Of a DNA stretch of 64,000 nt, positions 55,162 through 64,000 are shown one piece after another. The stretch comes from Nostocales cyanobacterium Centralia_MAG_434 (lineage in GTDB: Bacteria; Cyanobacteriota; Cyanobacteriia; Cyanobacteriales; Nostocaceae). The position numbers and the translations under genes are program-made. The stretch lies in NCBI GenBank assembly GCA_021324415.1, contig JAJPJF010000467.1, forward strand, positions 58,229 through 122,228. The letters are read 5' to 3'. A model generated the notes under the pieces. That model worked only from the letters and a program-made list of their open reading frames with translations, ran no database searches and had not been told where the DNA came from. Positions within the stretch are counted from its first letter, which is position 1. Each line of letters begins with the position of its first letter.

Positions 55162-56346
55162 ATGAGCAGAATTGAAACCAAAACTGACCCAATGGTCATT
55201 AATTTTGGTCCCCATCACCCCTCTATGCATGGGTGTTTTCGGATTCTTGTCACCTTGGATGGGGAAGATGTCATGGACTGTGAACCTGTCATCGGCTATT
55301 TGCACCGAGGTATGGAAAAAATTGCCGAAAACCGTACAAATATTATGTATGTACCTTACGTGAGCCGCTGGGACTACTACGGCGGGATGTTTAACGAAGC
55401 GGTTACGGTCAATGCTGTCGAGAAATTGGCAAATATTCTAATTCCTAAACGTGCCAGCTATATCCGGGTGATTATGTTGGAGTTAACTCGAATTGTCAAC
55501 CATCTATTGTGGTTAGGACCATTTGTAGGAGACCTGGGCGCACAGACTCTGATCTTTTACACATTGCGCGATCGCGAAATGATTCTCGATCTATTTGAAG
55601 CCGCTACGGGATATCGCATGGTTAACAATAATTATTTTCGTATTGGGGGAGTTGCTGCTGATTTACCCTACGGTTGGATAAACAAATGCCAAGACTTCTG
55701 CAACTACTTCCTACCAAAGATTGATGAGTACGAGAAGTTGATCACGAATAATCCTATTTTTCGCCGCCGAATTGAGGGAGTAGGAGTGCTCACTCGAGAG
55801 GAAGCCATAAATTGGAGTGTCTCTGGCCCAATGTTGCGAGCCTCTGGGGTGAAGTGGGATTTACGAAAAGTTGACCATTACGAATGCTACGACGATTTTG
55901 AGTGGGAAGTAAAGTGGGATACGGCAGGAGATTGTCTTGCTCGGTATTTGGTGCGAATTGGAGAAATGCGAGAGTCCGTCAAGATTATTCAGCAAGCACT
56001 CAAAGGGATACCCGGTGGCGCTTATGAAAATTTAGAAGCTCAACGCATGCTAGCAGGTGCTAAATCTGAGTGGGACAAGTTTGATTATCAGTTCGCTGCC
56101 AAAAAAATTGCACCCACTTTCAAAATTCCCCAAGGAGAGTGCTATGTCCGTATTGAATCTGGTAGAGGTGAATTGGGAATTTATCTCATTGGTAACGATC
56201 ATGTATTTCCTTGGCGGTGGAAAATTCGCCCAGCAGATTTCAATAATCTGCAAGTTTTACCCCAATTGATTAAAGGCTCAAAAGTGGCAGATATTTTCGT
56301 TATTCTGGGTAGTATTGATGTTGTCATGGGGTCAGTAGACCGTTAG
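55162..56346 (+). CDS. ndhH: NAD(P)H-quinone oxidoreductase subunit H, divergent paralogue
   Basis: A 394-residue homologue of the 49-kDa subunit of photosynthetic complex I (NDH-1), which helps form the quinone site. Length equals canonical NdhH when started at ATG 55162 (AGGGAA upstream); the frame itself begins at TTG 55120. Conserved parts include [55 protein letters not shown] and the end [12 protein letters not shown]. It departs from the usual cyanobacterial sequence, as recalled, at normally invariant places: [21 protein letters not shown] beside the quinone-site Tyr, and [14 protein letters not shown]. It lies outside any ndh operon, suggesting a specialised second copy. Confidence 0.88.
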   Translation: MSRIETKTDPMVINFGPHHPSMHGCFRILVTLDGEDVMDCEPVIGYLHRGMEKIAENRTNIMYVPYVSRWDYYGGMFNEAVTVNAVEKLANILIPKRASYIRVIMLELTRIVNHLLWLGPFVGDLGAQTLIFYTLRDREMILDLFEAATGYRMVNNNYFRIGGVAADLPYGWINKCQDFCNYFLPKIDEYEKLITNNPIFRRRIEGVGVLTREEAINWSVSGPMLRASGVKWDLRKVDHYECYDDFEWEVKWDTAGDCLARYLVRIGEMRESVKIIQQALKGIPGGAYENLEAQRMLAGAKSEWDKFDYQFAAKKIAPTFKIPQGECYVRIESGRGELGIYLIGNDHVFPWRWKIRPADFNNLQVLPQLIKGSKVADIFVILGSIDVVMGSVDR

Positions 56347-56366
56347 GCAACAACACATTATTCTTG

Positions 56367-57857
<1,491 letters not shown>

Positions 57858-57902
57858 TTAAGTCTTGTATTTTTGTAGGGTGGGTAGTGCTTATCAAAAG
57901 CT

Positions 57903-57931
57903 ATTAGCTCTTACCATAGGGGTTAGCTAAT
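57903..57931. promoter_or_regulatory. Candidate LysR operator
   Basis: Perfect inverted repeat ATTAGCT - 15 bp - AGCTAAT centred in the 142-bp gap between the divergent KARI and LysR genes, the usual place for a LysR-type regulator site controlling both. Confidence 0.5.
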
Positions 57932-57981
57932 CACACTGTCCAACACATTTTTTATAGGCAATTAACACTTAAAAAGTTCAA

Positions 57982-58866
57982 ATGGAACTTCGGCATTTAC
58001 GCTACTTTGTCGCTGTTGCAGAGGAACTGCACTTTGGTCGAGCTGCTGCTCGATTACACATGACCCAGCAGCCTCTAAGTCAACAGATCCATCAACTAGA
58101 AACTGAGTTAGGTGTACTCTTATTCCATCGAACCAAGCGTCAAGTTCAGCTGACAGAACCAGGAAAAGTCTTTTTAGAAGAAGCGCGTCAAATCTTACTT
58201 AAAGCAGATCAGGCAGTCAAGATAGTCAGGCAAGTTGCTCAGGGCGAGAGTGGACTTCTCAAAGTGGGATTTTCTGGATTTGCCACATACAGTATTCTGC
58301 CTAAAGTTCTTAGGGTATTCCGAAACCACTTCCCGCGAGTGGAATTAGAGTTAGAGGAAATGACAACTACTGCCCAAGTAAAGGCTTTACAGGAACACCA
58401 AATCCACCTGGGTTTGATGATTCCACCTGTGCCTGATGCTACTCTATCTCTGGAAGTGATTTTACGGGAACCTTTGGTAGTGATCTTGCCTGAGACTCAC
58501 TCTCTTGCAAGTCAGCCTGAGTTAACGTTGCTCGAGCTAGCTCATGAGTCTTTCATTTTAGTATCGCGGCAATTGGAACCTGGATACTATGATCAATGTA
58601 TTAGTTTGTTCCAACAAGCTGGCTTCAGCCCCAAAGTGATCCAAAAAGCAAGCCAAAAACAGACAATACTCGGTCTTGTCTCAGCTGGCATGGGTGTTTC
58701 GTTAGCACCAGCTTCAATCCGCAATATTCACAGAGCAGGAGTAGTTTATAATACACTGAATATACCAATTTCCGAGGTTGCTCTGGCAGCAGTCTGGCGA
58801 CAAGATGAGGCTTCACCAATTTTGCAGACGTTTTTGAAAGTGATTAGAGAAATTGTTGAGGATTAA
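57982..58866 (+). CDS. LysR family transcriptional regulator
   Basis: A 294-residue LysR-type regulator. The N-terminal winged helix (MELRHLRYFVAVAEELHFGR, MTQQPLSQQIHQLE, LFHRTKRQVQLTEPG) is followed by a periplasmic-binding-like effector domain (about 90-294; LLKVGFSGFATYSILPKVL). The N-terminus resembles the BenM/CatM/AlsR branch. It is divergent from the class II KARI gene with a palindrome between them, so KARI is the probable target and a branched-chain precursor a possible ligand (inference). Its stop codon abuts that of the convergent aldo/keto reductase with no gap. Confidence 0.93.
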   Translation: MELRHLRYFVAVAEELHFGRAAARLHMTQQPLSQQIHQLETELGVLLFHRTKRQVQLTEPGKVFLEEARQILLKADQAVKIVRQVAQGESGLLKVGFSGFATYSILPKVLRVFRNHFPRVELELEEMTTTAQVKALQEHQIHLGLMIPPVPDATLSLEVILREPLVVILPETHSLASQPELTLLELAHESFILVSRQLEPGYYDQCISLFQQAGFSPKVIQKASQKQTILGLVSAGMGVSLAPASIRNIHRAGVVYNTLNIPISEVALAAVWRQDEASPILQTFLKVIREIVED

Positions 58867-59817
58867 TTACTTTACCCAAGGACGGCTGGCTTCTTCTAGT
58901 TGTGCAATCTCATCATCACTTAATCTCCATCCTAAAGCACCAGCGTTTTGCTGTACTTGTTGTGCTGTTTTCACTCCAGCGATTGGGATCACATTACCCT
59001 GTGCAATTAACCAGTTGAGCGCAACTTGGGCAGGAGTGCGATTGTGTTTTTCTCCAAACTGACGCAGCAAAGATATCAATGGTTCAATTTTTTGCAGACC
59101 TTCTTTGTTAAATCGTGGGTCTATTCTTCTGGCACCAGTAGGGGTTTCGCCACCTGAAGCACTGTACTTACCGGTGAGTAAGCCTTGTGCTAAAGGACTA
59201 TATGCTAAAATTGTTACACTTAACTCACGAGCAGTGTCAAAAATACCGTTACTTTCGATTTGTCGAGTTAGTAAAGAGTAGCGAACTTGGTTCACAGATA
59301 ACGGCACTCCACGCTTAGCTAGTATCTGGTGTGCTTCTTGCATCTGTTGTGCAGAGTAATTACTGACACCTACAGTGGCAATTCTGCCTCGTTGTACTTC
59401 ATCTGCAAGTGCATTCATCAAGGTTTCTTGACTCATGAAGAAGGTAAAAGGCCAATGCACTTGATACAGCAAGACTTGATCTACTTGTAGTCGTTTTAAG
59501 CTTTGCGTTAGTGCATCAGCGACAGACTCAGCTGTAAATCGCCAAGGCAAAGGACCGTATTTGGTAGCAATCTGCACTTGTTTTGTTGTCTGTTGCATGA
59601 ATTGCGCCAAAAATTGTTCTGAGAGTCCTAATCCGTAAACTTCAGCGGTATCAAAAAAGTTGATCCCAGCTTCCAAGGCGGCTGTAAAAGCTGCTTGCAA
59701 CTGCTCTACACCGTAATCGCTGCCATAATTCCAGAACAGCTTATCACCCCAAGCCCAAGTCCCAATACAAAGGGGTGTAACAGTTGGCCCATTTTTCCCT
59801 AGTGCGATGGTTTCCAC
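58867..59817 (-). CDS. Aldo/keto reductase
   Basis: A 316-residue NADPH-dependent TIM-barrel reductase. The catalytic tetrad is visible: Asp and Tyr in NFFDTAEVYGLGLSE, Lys in QIATKYGPLP and His in LYQVHWPFTF. The phosphate-binding end IPIAGVKTAQQVQQN is intact. The sequence resembles plastid and cyanobacterial reductases of uncertain substrate. It ends exactly where the LysR gene ends on the other strand. No operon partner. Confidence 0.93.
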   Translation of the reverse strand: METIALGKNGPTVTPLCIGTWAWGDKLFWNYGSDYGVEQLQAAFTAALEAGINFFDTAEVYGLGLSEQFLAQFMQQTTKQVQIATKYGPLPWRFTAESVADALTQSLKRLQVDQVLLYQVHWPFTFFMSQETLMNALADEVQRGRIATVGVSNYSAQQMQEAHQILAKRGVPLSVNQVRYSLLTRQIESNGIFDTARELSVTILAYSPLAQGLLTGKYSASGGETPTGARRIDPRFNKEGLQKIEPLISLLRQFGEKHNRTPAQVALNWLIAQGNVIPIAGVKTAQQVQQNAGALGWRLSDDEIAQLEEASRPWVK

Positions 59818-60097
59818 AGTTATAAAAAATGATTATTGACATTTCTTTACACTTACTAGTGTATCGTTACATCACATTAATTAAGATTTATAACTTGTAG
59901 GGTTTATCTTAGTTGATAGTGCTTTCAAACTGAAAAGTATCAGAGTATTCAGACAAGTGCCAAGTAGGCGATCGCCTCTGTGTTGCAAAGCAAAATTGAT
60001 TGATAATATTTATTTGCTAATTAATTGTCAATTTTCAGTATCTGTTAGTTGTAAATTTTACTAAAAATTAACCAATAAATACTTAAATAAAAATCAA

Positions 60098-60904
60098 ATG
60101 ACTGAATTTTGGGCAACAATTCTTGAATTCGCGCAAACCACTACTGCTAGAGTAGGCAACCAGTTAATGAAAGATTTTGGTCAAGTGCAGGCTTTGCAAA
60201 AAGCTGATGGCAGTCTAGTGACGCGAGCAGATCAATGGGCAGATCAGGAACTGCGGGATGCGATCGCCTCTAATTTTTCTGGTTATGGCATTCTCTCTGA
60301 AGAAGGCGATCAAACTTTTCCCGGTACAGAATGGTGTTGGGTGATTGATCCTTTAGACGGCACAACCAACTTTACACGTGGTATTCCCATTTGGTCAATT
60401 TCTCTGGGTCTACTATATCAAGGCACACCTGTCTTTGGTTATGTTTACGTACCCCCAGTAAATGAAGCTTTTCACGGTTTTTGGTCAGGTTCATCACAAT
60501 TAGCCGTACCATCTGGAGCATTTCTCAATCATCATCCCATTCATACTAGTGATGATGCACCTAGTCACAATCACTTCTTTAATCTCTGTTCTCGCAGTAC
60601 AGCGGCTATCCAAAAAGGCTTTCCTTGTAAGATCCGAATGTTGGGTGTTGCTAGCTACAATTTTCTTACTGTTGCCTCTGGTGCAGTACTAGGTAGTTTT
60701 GAGGCTACACCTAAAGTTTGGGACTTAGCAGCGGCTTGGGTCATTACTCAAGCTGCCGGAGGTGTTTGGCGTTCTCTAAAATCAGATCCTTTTCCTTTGT
60801 TACCAGGAGAAGATTATCGCACTCGCTCTTTCCCGAGTTTCGTTGTCAGTAGAGCAGAACTTATTCCGGTTTTTTCACCGTTTGTGGAGAGAGTCAAAAT
60901 TTGA
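60098..60904 (+). CDS. Inositol monophosphatase family protein
   Basis: A 268-residue Mg-dependent, lithium-sensitive-type phosphatase. Metal sites are seen in ILSEEGDQT, WVIDPLDGTTNFTRGIP and KVWDLAAAWVITQAAGG. This family hydrolyses inositol phosphate, histidinol phosphate, fructose-1,6-bisphosphate or related compounds, and the sequence alone does not separate them. The start is the first ATG of the frame after an AT-rich 280-bp gap. No adjacent pathway genes give a clue. Confidence 0.9.
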   Translation: MTEFWATILEFAQTTTARVGNQLMKDFGQVQALQKADGSLVTRADQWADQELRDAIASNFSGYGILSEEGDQTFPGTEWCWVIDPLDGTTNFTRGIPIWSISLGLLYQGTPVFGYVYVPPVNEAFHGFWSGSSQLAVPSGAFLNHHPIHTSDDAPSHNHFFNLCSRSTAAIQKGFPCKIRMLGVASYNFLTVASGAVLGSFEATPKVWDLAAAWVITQAAGGVWRSLKSDPFPLLPGEDYRTRSFPSFVVSRAELIPVFSPFVERVKI

Positions 60905-60991
60905 AATTTAGTCTATTGCCGTTATCAATTATATATTGCTGGATTGTGTTGATACAATCACGAATATGAATAAGATATATCCGACTATCTT

Positions 60992-61285
60992 TCATAAGGG
61001 TATGGCTTCCTTGAAAACTTTATCTTTAATAAAAGCATGCAAAGACTTAGTAGTTACTACATCAACTTTACGATTTAATAAAGTTTCTAAATCTTCAACC
61101 AACCCACTAGGAAACCAAGCTGTGATTTTATTCAAGTCATAATCAATCAAAAAATCTATATCACTTATTTCTGTTTCTTCACCCCTAGCTACACTACCAA
61201 AAATTCGGAGATTATAAGCTCCATGTTTAAAAGCAATACTTATAATCTCCTCTCGTTTGTCTTGAAGAATTTCTTTTAGGCCCAT
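60992..61285 (-). CDS. MNT-type nucleotidyltransferase (MntA-like)
   Basis: A 97-residue minimal nucleotidyltransferase. The active site FGSVARGEETEISDIDFLID holds the GSx(n)GxxxxxSDxDxL pattern with both metal-binding Asp residues. The frame is open back to 61504 through the ChaN gene, but the ATG at 61285 (MGLKEILQDKREE) fits the family. Such proteins normally pair with a HEPN (HepT) gene as a toxin-antitoxin system and AMPylate the partner. No HEPN gene is adjacent on either side, so it is an orphan or its partner was lost. Confidence 0.85.
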   Translation of the reverse strand: MGLKEILQDKREEIISIAFKHGAYNLRIFGSVARGEETEISDIDFLIDYDLNKITAWFPSGLVEDLETLLNRKVDVVTTKSLHAFIKDKVFKEAIPL

Positions 61286-61367
61286 TTTCTTTTTTCTATG
61301 ACACCATAGCTTATTTAAGGCAAATCTGTAGCTGTCTAGTAAAATCGAGGTTACTGAACTTCCTTGC

Positions 61368-62294
61368 TTATTGCGAAACAATAAAGTCTGCGATCGCCCT
61401 ATTTTTAGAAGTACTCTCCTCATCTGGTGAACTGAGTAAAACAGAACGTTGAATGACCTTACCCTGCAAACGACGCGCCACACGGTTGGGAATGCCGTAG
61501 CCATAAATGATATGTCCTTGTCCTGCTAACACTATCACTTGATAATCTGGATGAGCTTTCACAAACTTGGCAACACCCTCTGCCATTGTTTCATCCCACA
61601 GTACTTGTGCTTGGAAGAAGAGGTCAGCACCATGATTGCTACCATGACTGACAGCTTGATGCTTTTGAAAGACTGCCAGCAACCTTTGGCGATATTCTTG
61701 ATTATCAGTACGAATTTCTGAGAAGGGAGGGATCAATCGTCTTTCAGAGGCTGTAAGACTTTCTAATCCCTGACTGGCAACTTTACGGGTAATTTCGGTT
61801 GGAGTGTTTAGTGCTAAGACTGGTAGTTGTTTTTCCTTGGCAAATCGGAGGATAGGGGCGTAGTTTTCCCAGGGAAAACCCCAGCGTTTTTTGTACTCAC
61901 TTTTCTCTAAAAATTCTTTTTCAGTTAGGTTTCCTGCCAGATATTGATTGACAACACTCTGATAAGGGCGCTGGAACATTTCCATGGCGATCGCGATTTT
62001 GTTGTGACCTTGGTAAAGTTCCTGAATGATTTTTAACTGATTTTGATGATCTTCTCGGCTATCGTGAGTTTCTCCTAAATACACGACATTGGCTTTTGAC
62101 AGTGTTGGCATCATCTGTGATAAGTTTTCAACACACTTACTCGCCACAAATTTTTGAGAACAAGCACTTTTGACTTGTTGTTGAGCATACGTTGGTGAAG
62201 TGCAGAGCAACAAGATTCCTAACCCTAGAGCAATGACTCGGCTGTGAGAGAAGCGATAATACATCGTTGTCATGAATTGTTTCTTGTTTTTCAC
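61368..62294 (-). CDS. ChaN family haem-binding-type exported protein
   Basis: A 308-residue exported protein; signal peptide near residues 18-37 (VIALGLGILLLCTSPTYAQQ). The ChaN/DUF399 core is clear: VVYLGETHDSREDHQNQL, AIAMEMFQRPYQ, GFPWENYAPILRFA, and near the end IVLAGQGHIIYGYGIPNRVARR. Campylobacter ChaN is an iron-regulated haem-binding lipoprotein; here no lipobox Cys is evident and function is inferred only from the family. A MITE-like element ends 13 bp upstream of the start codon. Confidence 0.88.
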   Translation of the reverse strand: MKNKKQFMTTMYYRFSHSRVIALGLGILLLCTSPTYAQQQVKSACSQKFVASKCVENLSQMMPTLSKANVVYLGETHDSREDHQNQLKIIQELYQGHNKIAIAMEMFQRPYQSVVNQYLAGNLTEKEFLEKSEYKKRWGFPWENYAPILRFAKEKQLPVLALNTPTEITRKVASQGLESLTASERRLIPPFSEIRTDNQEYRQRLLAVFQKHQAVSHGSNHGADLFFQAQVLWDETMAEGVAKFVKAHPDYQVIVLAGQGHIIYGYGIPNRVARRLQGKVIQRSVLLSSPDEESTSKNRAIADFIVSQ

Positions 62295-62306
62295 GTAATG
62301 CTAACT

Positions 62307-62442
62307 AGGCGCATCCCCTAAATGGAATAAGTAATGCGTTCGCGAAGCGTGTGCTTTGCACTCACGTCTTGCTCGCGTGATATATTCAGCGAGCAAGATG
62401 CTCGCACTACAAAATAACTCTGCCAAATTGGGATGCACTCCC
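62307..62442 (+). mobile_element. MITE-like element, full copy C (older)
   Basis: Same orientation as the copy at 31925: AGGCGCATCCCC at the left, GGGATGCACTCCC at the right, and a shared interior (GCGTGTGCTTTGCACTCACG, GCAAGATGCTCGCACTAC). The ends have diverged and no target duplication is left, so the insertion is older. It lies between the divergent ChaN and alcohol dehydrogenase genes. Confidence 0.8.
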
Positions 62443-62536
62443 TTGACTTCACGATACAAAGATCTCCAGCCACACACTACCAAAACAAGCTATAAATTGC
62501 TTAATATTGGGAAAAAGGTAAGAAGTGGCGCATGGC

Positions 62537-63493
62537 ATGAAAGGACTTTGGCTCGAAAACAACCAACTGCAGCTACGCACTGACATTCCTACACCCAAAC
62601 CGCCATCAGGCGAAGCCTTGGTGCGAGTTTTGTGTGCTGGTATCTGTAACACTGACCTAGAACTTAAAAGAGGTTACTATCCCTACAAAGGTATTTTAGG
62701 GCACGAATTTGTTGGTGTAGTTGAGCAAGGACCAGAACACTTAATAAATCAGCGTGTAGTTGGAGAAATCAACGCTGTTTGTGGTCACTGTCGATTCTGT
62801 CTTTCAGGACTACCAACTCATTGTGAAAACCGCACTGTTCTTGGGATTGTAAATCGCAATGGAGCCTTTGCTGATTATCTGTGTTTACCTGTAGAGAACT
62901 TGCACCTTGTTCCCGATCATGTGACTACAGAAGTTGCAACATTTACGGAACCTCTAGCCGCTGCTTTGGAAATACAGCAGCAGGTCGTGTTGCATCCTGA
63001 TGCGCGGGTGCTGGTCGTTGGAGACGGCAAACTAGGGCAACTGGTAGCACAGACATTAGCTTTGACTGGTTGTGATCTCTTGGTAGTAGGGCGACATCAC
63101 GATAAACTTGCTTATTTAGAAGCACGGGGAATTAAAACTGGTCTTGTGGATGCAGTTGTGGGTACCTTTGATATTGCAGTGGAGTGTACTGGTAATCCTG
63201 AAGGATTTGCACTTGCCCGTCGTGCCTTGCGCCCACGAGGAACATTAGTACTCAAAAGTACTTATGCTGGTAATCTGAGCTTAGACGCCTCCTCTTTGGT
63301 TGTGGACGAGATTACTCTCATTGGGTCTCGTTGTGGTCCTTTTACACCAGCACTTGATCTACTAGCACAAGGACAAGTCGATGTTAAACCCCTCATCCAT
63401 GCCCATTATCCTCTTAAAGATGGGCTTGCTGCTTTTGAACATGCTCAAACTAAAGGTGTTTTAAAAGTATTGTTAGATGTTCATGAGGAGTGA
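62537..63493 (+). CDS. Zinc-dependent alcohol dehydrogenase (MDR family)
   Basis: A 318-residue medium-chain dehydrogenase. Catalytic zinc ligands: Cys in GICNTDLEL and His/Glu in GHEFVGVV. The structural zinc site CGHCRFCLSGLPTHC is complete. The Rossmann motif is VLVVGDGKLGQLVAQ (GxGxxG). It resembles the threonine/sorbitol-dehydrogenase-like branch, but the substrate cannot be read. The frame opens at GTG 62525 with AAGG nearby; ATG at 62537 (MKGLWLENNQLQL) fits relatives, and both remain possible. The C-terminal lobe is complete. Confidence 0.9.
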   Translation: MKGLWLENNQLQLRTDIPTPKPPSGEALVRVLCAGICNTDLELKRGYYPYKGILGHEFVGVVEQGPEHLINQRVVGEINAVCGHCRFCLSGLPTHCENRTVLGIVNRNGAFADYLCLPVENLHLVPDHVTTEVATFTEPLAAALEIQQQVVLHPDARVLVVGDGKLGQLVAQTLALTGCDLLVVGRHHDKLAYLEARGIKTGLVDAVVGTFDIAVECTGNPEGFALARRALRPRGTLVLKSTYAGNLSLDASSLVVDEITLIGSRCGPFTPALDLLAQGQVDVKPLIHAHYPLKDGLAAFEHAQTKGVLKVLLDVHEE

Positions 63494-63496
63494 GTA

Positions 63497-63790
63497 TTAA
63501 CTACCCATCGAGTAAGGATTGGTCTTTGGCTCATAATCTTTACAATTTATTGCTTCTTCTGTATTTGCACCACATGGACGGACAGTGCATTTGAGGCGGT
63601 GATCATTGGTAAAAAATTGACAACCAGGACAAGGAATTTGATGCATTTTTTTGGCTGTGGAAACACTATCTCTTGCAGCAGACCACAAACCCCAAGAGAC
63701 AACAAGAATTAATGCCCAAGCACAGAAAAAGCAAATGAACACTGAAAACGGTTGAATGGCTTGTATTAGGTAATAAAGTAGTTGAAACAC
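63497..63790 (-). CDS. Small Cys-rich membrane protein, conserved in cyanobacteria
   Basis: A 97-residue protein with one N-terminal transmembrane helix (about 14-36, FSVFICFFCAWALILVVSWG) and a C-terminal domain with cysteines in CPGCQFFTND, LKCTVRPCGANTEEAINC. The pattern CxxC...C...C suggests a small metal-binding or redox domain. It resembles short cyanobacterial proteins that I believe are grouped as DUF6464, but this is not certain. Its stop lies three bases from that of the convergent alcohol dehydrogenase. Confidence 0.7.
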   Translation of the reverse strand: MFQLLYYLIQAIQPFSVFICFFCAWALILVVSWGLWSAARDSVSTAKKMHQIPCPGCQFFTNDHRLKCTVRPCGANTEEAINCKDYEPKTNPYSMGS

Positions 63791-63806
63791 GGCAAACCTC
63801 GAAAAA

Positions 63807-63880
63807 AGTTAGGAGTTAAGAGTGGGGTGTAGGGTGTGGGGTGTGGGGTGTGGGGAGTAGGGTGTGGGGTGTGGGGAGCA
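63807..63880. repeat. GGGGTGT-type heptamer tandem repeat
   Basis: Starts as GTTAGGAGTTAAGAG and passes into at least eight seven-base units GGGGTGT/GGGAGTA. STRR-type simple repeat upstream of the small Cys-rich gene. Confidence 0.8.
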
Positions 63881-63931
63881 GAGGAGGAACTATATACTAT
63901 GCCCTATGACGCCATTTGCTCCACTTGGGGA

Positions 63932-63972
63932 GCCACCCCCGTGGGCGGGTTTCCCGACTTGAGGGGAGTGGC
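63932..63972. repeat. Dispersed hairpin repeat, copy 4 (covarying arms)
   Basis: Outer arms GCCACCCCC / GGGGAGTGGC (one bulge) and inner hairpin CGGG-TTT-CCCG followed by GACTTG. Arms differ from GCCAGT/ACTGGC in the copies at 671 and 49308 yet still pair. Confidence 0.75.
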
Positions 63973-64000
63973 GTGAGACCCCTACGTACCCGTCAATGGC

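Noticed and set aside
61286..61504. N-terminal extension of the nucleotidyltransferase frame
   Set aside because: The upstream part overlaps the chaN coding sequence on the same strand in another frame; the ATG at 61285 gives the family-length protein.

Overview
The window is chromosomal DNA of a filamentous, probably Nostocales-type cyanobacterium. The sequence shows dozens of HIP1 octamers (GCGATCGC), oxygenic-photosynthesis genes (psbU, btpA, an ndhH, a VKOR-thioredoxin fusion, tocopherol cyclase), an ARC6/Ftn2 division gene, cyanobacterium-specific DUF families (DUF1995, DUF3120, DUF4912, TIGR03279 radical SAM) and heptamer/nonamer tandem repeats of the STRR kind. No rRNA operon, CRISPR array, prophage or biosynthetic gene cluster was seen. 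Two tRNAs are present: Lys(UUU) on minus and Arg(CCU) on plus.

Layout. 1-8 kb: DUF1995 fragment, a large secreted zinc metalloprotease, MarC, a nitrilase-family amidase and a polysaccharide deacetylase fused to a phosphodiester glycosidase. 8-16.6 kb: central carbon genes (class II aldolase, aldose epimerase, pdhA), then an ftn2/zipN division gene split by one in-frame TAA, and a DUF4912 protein. 16.6-24.8 kb: an Mrr-type nuclease fused to a ParA ATPase, a metallophosphoesterase, a coiled-coil/WD40 membrane protein, a DnaJ-TPR protein, tocopherol cyclase and a DUF218 protein. 24.8-28 kb: a pair matching the cyanobacterial 2-oxoglutarate decarboxylase/succinic semialdehyde dehydrogenase TCA bypass. 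28-42 kb: FHA-GAF-cyclase, RbgA-type GTPase, VOC protein, serine hydrolase, NAD-type GAPDH, DUF1003, a receiver-kinase hybrid, a glycosidase-like secreted protein, radical SAM TIGR03279 and DUF3120. 42-54 kb: psbU, nadB, a CHASE2-PAS-GGDEF cyclase, VKOR-Trx, btpA, a structured intergenic region, rimO and a DEAD-box helicase. 54-60 kb: the most unusual block, an AraC regulator, a divergent second-type ndhH behind a stem that buries its Shine-Dalgarno sequence, a plant-type (class II, long) ketol-acid reductoisomerase and a divergent LysR regulator, followed by an aldo/keto reductase. 60-64 kb: IMPase, an orphan MNT nucleotidyltransferase, ChaN, a zinc alcohol dehydrogenase and a small Cys-rich membrane protein.

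Repeats carry much of the unexplained signal. A ~134-bp MITE-like element occurs in three full copies and one remnant. One copy has a perfect 8-bp target duplication and sits just upstream of a start codon. A ~41-bp hairpin repeat occurs four times with compensatory changes in its stem. A ~170-bp block of nested palindromes follows ftn2. Nine-base minisatellites and TTAGGAG-type heptamers fill several intergenic gaps. Protein identities come from motifs and recalled family features; no database search was run.
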